A stretch of DNA of 6,233 nt from the NCBI GenBank assembly GCA_016189845.1, contig JACPRT010000205.1:1-6233 (forward strand), given 5' to 3'. The notes under the pieces are model-generated. The model saw only the letters and a list, made by a program, of their open reading frames with translations. It was not told where the DNA came from and did not search any database. The DNA is from Chloroflexota bacterium (lineage in GTDB: Bacteria > Chloroflexota > Dehalococcoidia > Lucifugimonadales > Lucifugimonadaceae). The position numbers and the translations under genes were made by a program. This document shows, in pieces, positions 5,009 through 6,233 of the stretch. Numbering within the stretch: position 1 is the first letter of the stretch; each line of letters begins with the position of its first letter.

Positions 5009-6233
5009 ATGCCGTACCGGGTCAAGCTCCCACAGGTCGGAGAATCGGTCACCGAAGCGGTCATCGGCAAATGGCTGAAGAAGCCGGGTGAGCACGTCGA
5101 GAAGTTCGATCCGATCGTGGAGGTAGTCACAGACAAGGTTTCGATGGAATTCCCAGCGCCGGCGGCGGGCACGCTCACGAAGATCCTGCACGCTGAAGGC
5201 GCTACCGTCCCCATGGGGGTCGTGATAGCGGAGATGGAGCTCGACGACCCCGGCGCCGCACCCGCGGACGAGGGAACGCCGGCGGGGGAGTCCGGGGAGG
5301 CGTCCGCGGAGACCGGGCCGATCGGCCGGGTAGGGCGAATAGTGTCGGGCGCAAACGTGGGCCCGACCGGCGGCGTGTTCGCAGAGGCTACGCACGGGAT
5401 CCGTGGCGTCGATGCCGGTCGATCCAGCGGGGCCGGTGCACCGGCGCGACCCGACGTCGGCGACCTCACCGGCCGGTACTCGCCGGTGGTCGTCAGGCTG
5501 GCGGCCCAGCACGGAATCGAGCTCAGAAGCGTCCGCGGCACCGGTATCGGCGGGCGAGTCACGAAGCAGGACGTGCTCGCCGCGGCGGAAAGCCGCGGAC
5601 CGGAGACCGGGCTAGCCGCCGGGTCACGGCAGGTCGCAGCGCCGCCGGAGCCGCGAAGCGCCGGGGCTCCCGCCGGCCCCGCCGCGCCCACCGCCGCCCC
5701 TGAGGACCGGCTCATCGAGCCTTCGCCGGTCCGCAAGATCATCGCGTCGCGCATGGTGCGGAGCGTCGCCGAAATCCCGCACGCGTGGACAGCCGTCGAA
5801 GTCGACGTCGCGGGCATGGTCGCCTGCCGCGAAACCCGCAAAGAGGATTTTCAGCGTCGAAACGGAGTCGACCTGAGCTACGTGGCCTTCACCATGCACG
5901 CCATCGCCGCCGCCCTGCGATCGAATCCGATCGTGAACTCGATCTGGGAGTACGGCAAGATTCGTGTGAAGGGGCGCGTCAGCATCGGCCTGGCGGTGGC
6001 CGCGCCCCATGGATTGGTCGTGCCCGTCGTCCACGATGCCGACCGGCTTTCGATCGCGGAGATCGCCGCGGCGGTGGCGCCGCTGGTCGAACGCGCCCGC
6101 AACGACCGGTTGGCCCAGCCAGACGTGCGGGATGGCACTTTCACGCTGAACAACACGGGCGCCCTCGGGTCGGTATGGGGCAGGGCGATAATCAACTACC
6201 CGCAGGCAGCCATCCTCAACACCGAGGCTATCG
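5009..6233 (+). CDS. bkdB: dihydrolipoamide acyltransferase (E2) of a branched-chain 2-oxo acid dehydrogenase, C-terminus cut by window edge
   Basis: The frame from the ATG at 5009-5011 stays open for 408 codons to the edge. Residues 1-78 form one lipoyl domain, with the lipoylated Lys43 in EVVTDKVSMEFPAP (codon at 5135-5137). A Gly/Ala/Pro-rich linker follows, then the peripheral subunit-binding domain at about 156-192 (RYSPVVVRLAAQHGIEL, then GTGIGGRVTKQDVL), which docks E1 and/or E3. A second Ala/Pro linker (197-232) leads to the acyltransferase core from about 235 (PSPVRKIIASRM; SIGLAVAAPHGLVVPVV at 325-341; GTFTLNNTGALGS at 376-388; IINYPQAAIL at 394-403). The NNTG and INYPQAAIL signatures are like Bacillus BkdB. 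The catalytic HxxxD motif lies beyond the edge. The enzyme transfers the acyl group to CoA and forms the core of the complex. An AGGA about 10 bases before the ATG is a modest ribosome binding site. Confidence 0.95.
   Translation, partial: MPYRVKLPQVGESVTEAVIGKWLKKPGEHVEKFDPIVEVVTDKVSMEFPAPAAGTLTKILHAEGATVPMGVVIAEMELDDPGAAPADEGTPAGESGEASAETGPIGRVGRIVSGANVGPTGGVFAEATHGIRGVDAGRSSGAGAPARPDVGDLTGRYSPVVVRLAAQHGIELRSVRGTGIGGRVTKQDVLAAAESRGPETGLAAGSRQVAAPPEPRSAGAPAGPAAPTAAPEDRLIEPSPVRKIIASRMVRSVAEIPHAWTAVEVDVAGMVACRETRKEDFQRRNGVDLSYVAFTMHAIAAALRSNPIVNSIWEYGKIRVKGRVSIGLAVAAPHGLVVPVVHDADRLSIAEIAAAVAPLVERARNDRLAQPDVRDGTFTLNNTGALGSVWGRAIINYPQAAILNTEAI

Noticed and set aside
4307..5512. Long open frame on the minus strand (401 codons)
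   Set aside because: It lies antisense to E1-beta and E2, whose products have clear family motifs. The translation is Arg/His/Asp-rich with no recognisable domain, as expected of a shadow frame in high-G+C DNA.
4993..5841. Minus-strand open frame of 282 codons
   Set aside because: Antisense to E2; low-complexity Ser/Ala/Pro composition mirrors the Ala/Pro linkers and the G+C-rich code, with no domain visible.
1..6233. CRISPR arrays, tRNA/rRNA genes, insertion sequences, toxin or defence genes
   Set aside because: No regularly spaced repeats, RNA gene signatures, terminal inverted repeats or transposase motifs were seen; all but about 370 bases are explained by metabolic and folding genes.

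Overview
The window is a stretch of high-G+C bacterial DNA. It carries most of a branched-chain 2-oxo acid dehydrogenase (BCKDH-type) locus, a second copy of its E1-alpha gene, a tandem pair of cyclophilins, and the start of an acyl-CoA dehydrogenase gene. Coding density is very high and there are no RNA genes, mobile elements or CRISPR arrays. The source cannot be fixed from this sequence. The Cys-GAEE-ATPTP lipoprotein start, the leaderless promoters and the BCKDH type would suit Chloroflexota (Dehalococcoidia/SAR202-like) or another high-G+C lineage; this is a guess from style, not a placement.

Layout, left to right. (1) 1-364, minus: first 121 codons of an acyl-CoA dehydrogenase, running off the left edge. 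(2) 365-523: divergent intergenic region. (3) 524-1615, plus: E1-alpha copy A, 363 aa. (4) 1616-2116 and 2133-2801, both minus: a cytosolic cyclophilin with a TTG start, preceded in the same operon by a cyclophilin lipoprotein. The stop of E1-alpha A and the stop of the first cyclophilin abut with no base between them. (5) 2802-2979: divergent promoter region. (6) 2980-4011, 4013-4996 and 5009 to the right edge, all plus: E1-alpha copy B, E1-beta and E2, separated by 1 and 12 bases and evidently one operon. E2 is cut after 408 codons, before its catalytic HxxxD motif. No E3 (lipoamide dehydrogenase) gene lies inside the window.

How the genes fit together. E1 (alpha plus beta) decarboxylates a 2-oxo acid on thiamine diphosphate and passes the acyl group to the lipoyl-lysine of E2, which makes the acyl-CoA. 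The divergent acyl-CoA dehydrogenase would suit the next oxidation step of branched-chain amino acid breakdown. The cyclophilins have no known role in this pathway and may only be neighbours.

The most notable points are the two E1-alpha copies (about two thirds identical by hand alignment) split by an inverted cyclophilin pair, and the matching start regions of those copies. Each has a near-consensus -10 hexamer ending exactly 6 bases before the ATG, which predicts leaderless mRNAs, and each has an in-frame ATG...TGA mini-ORF just upstream.
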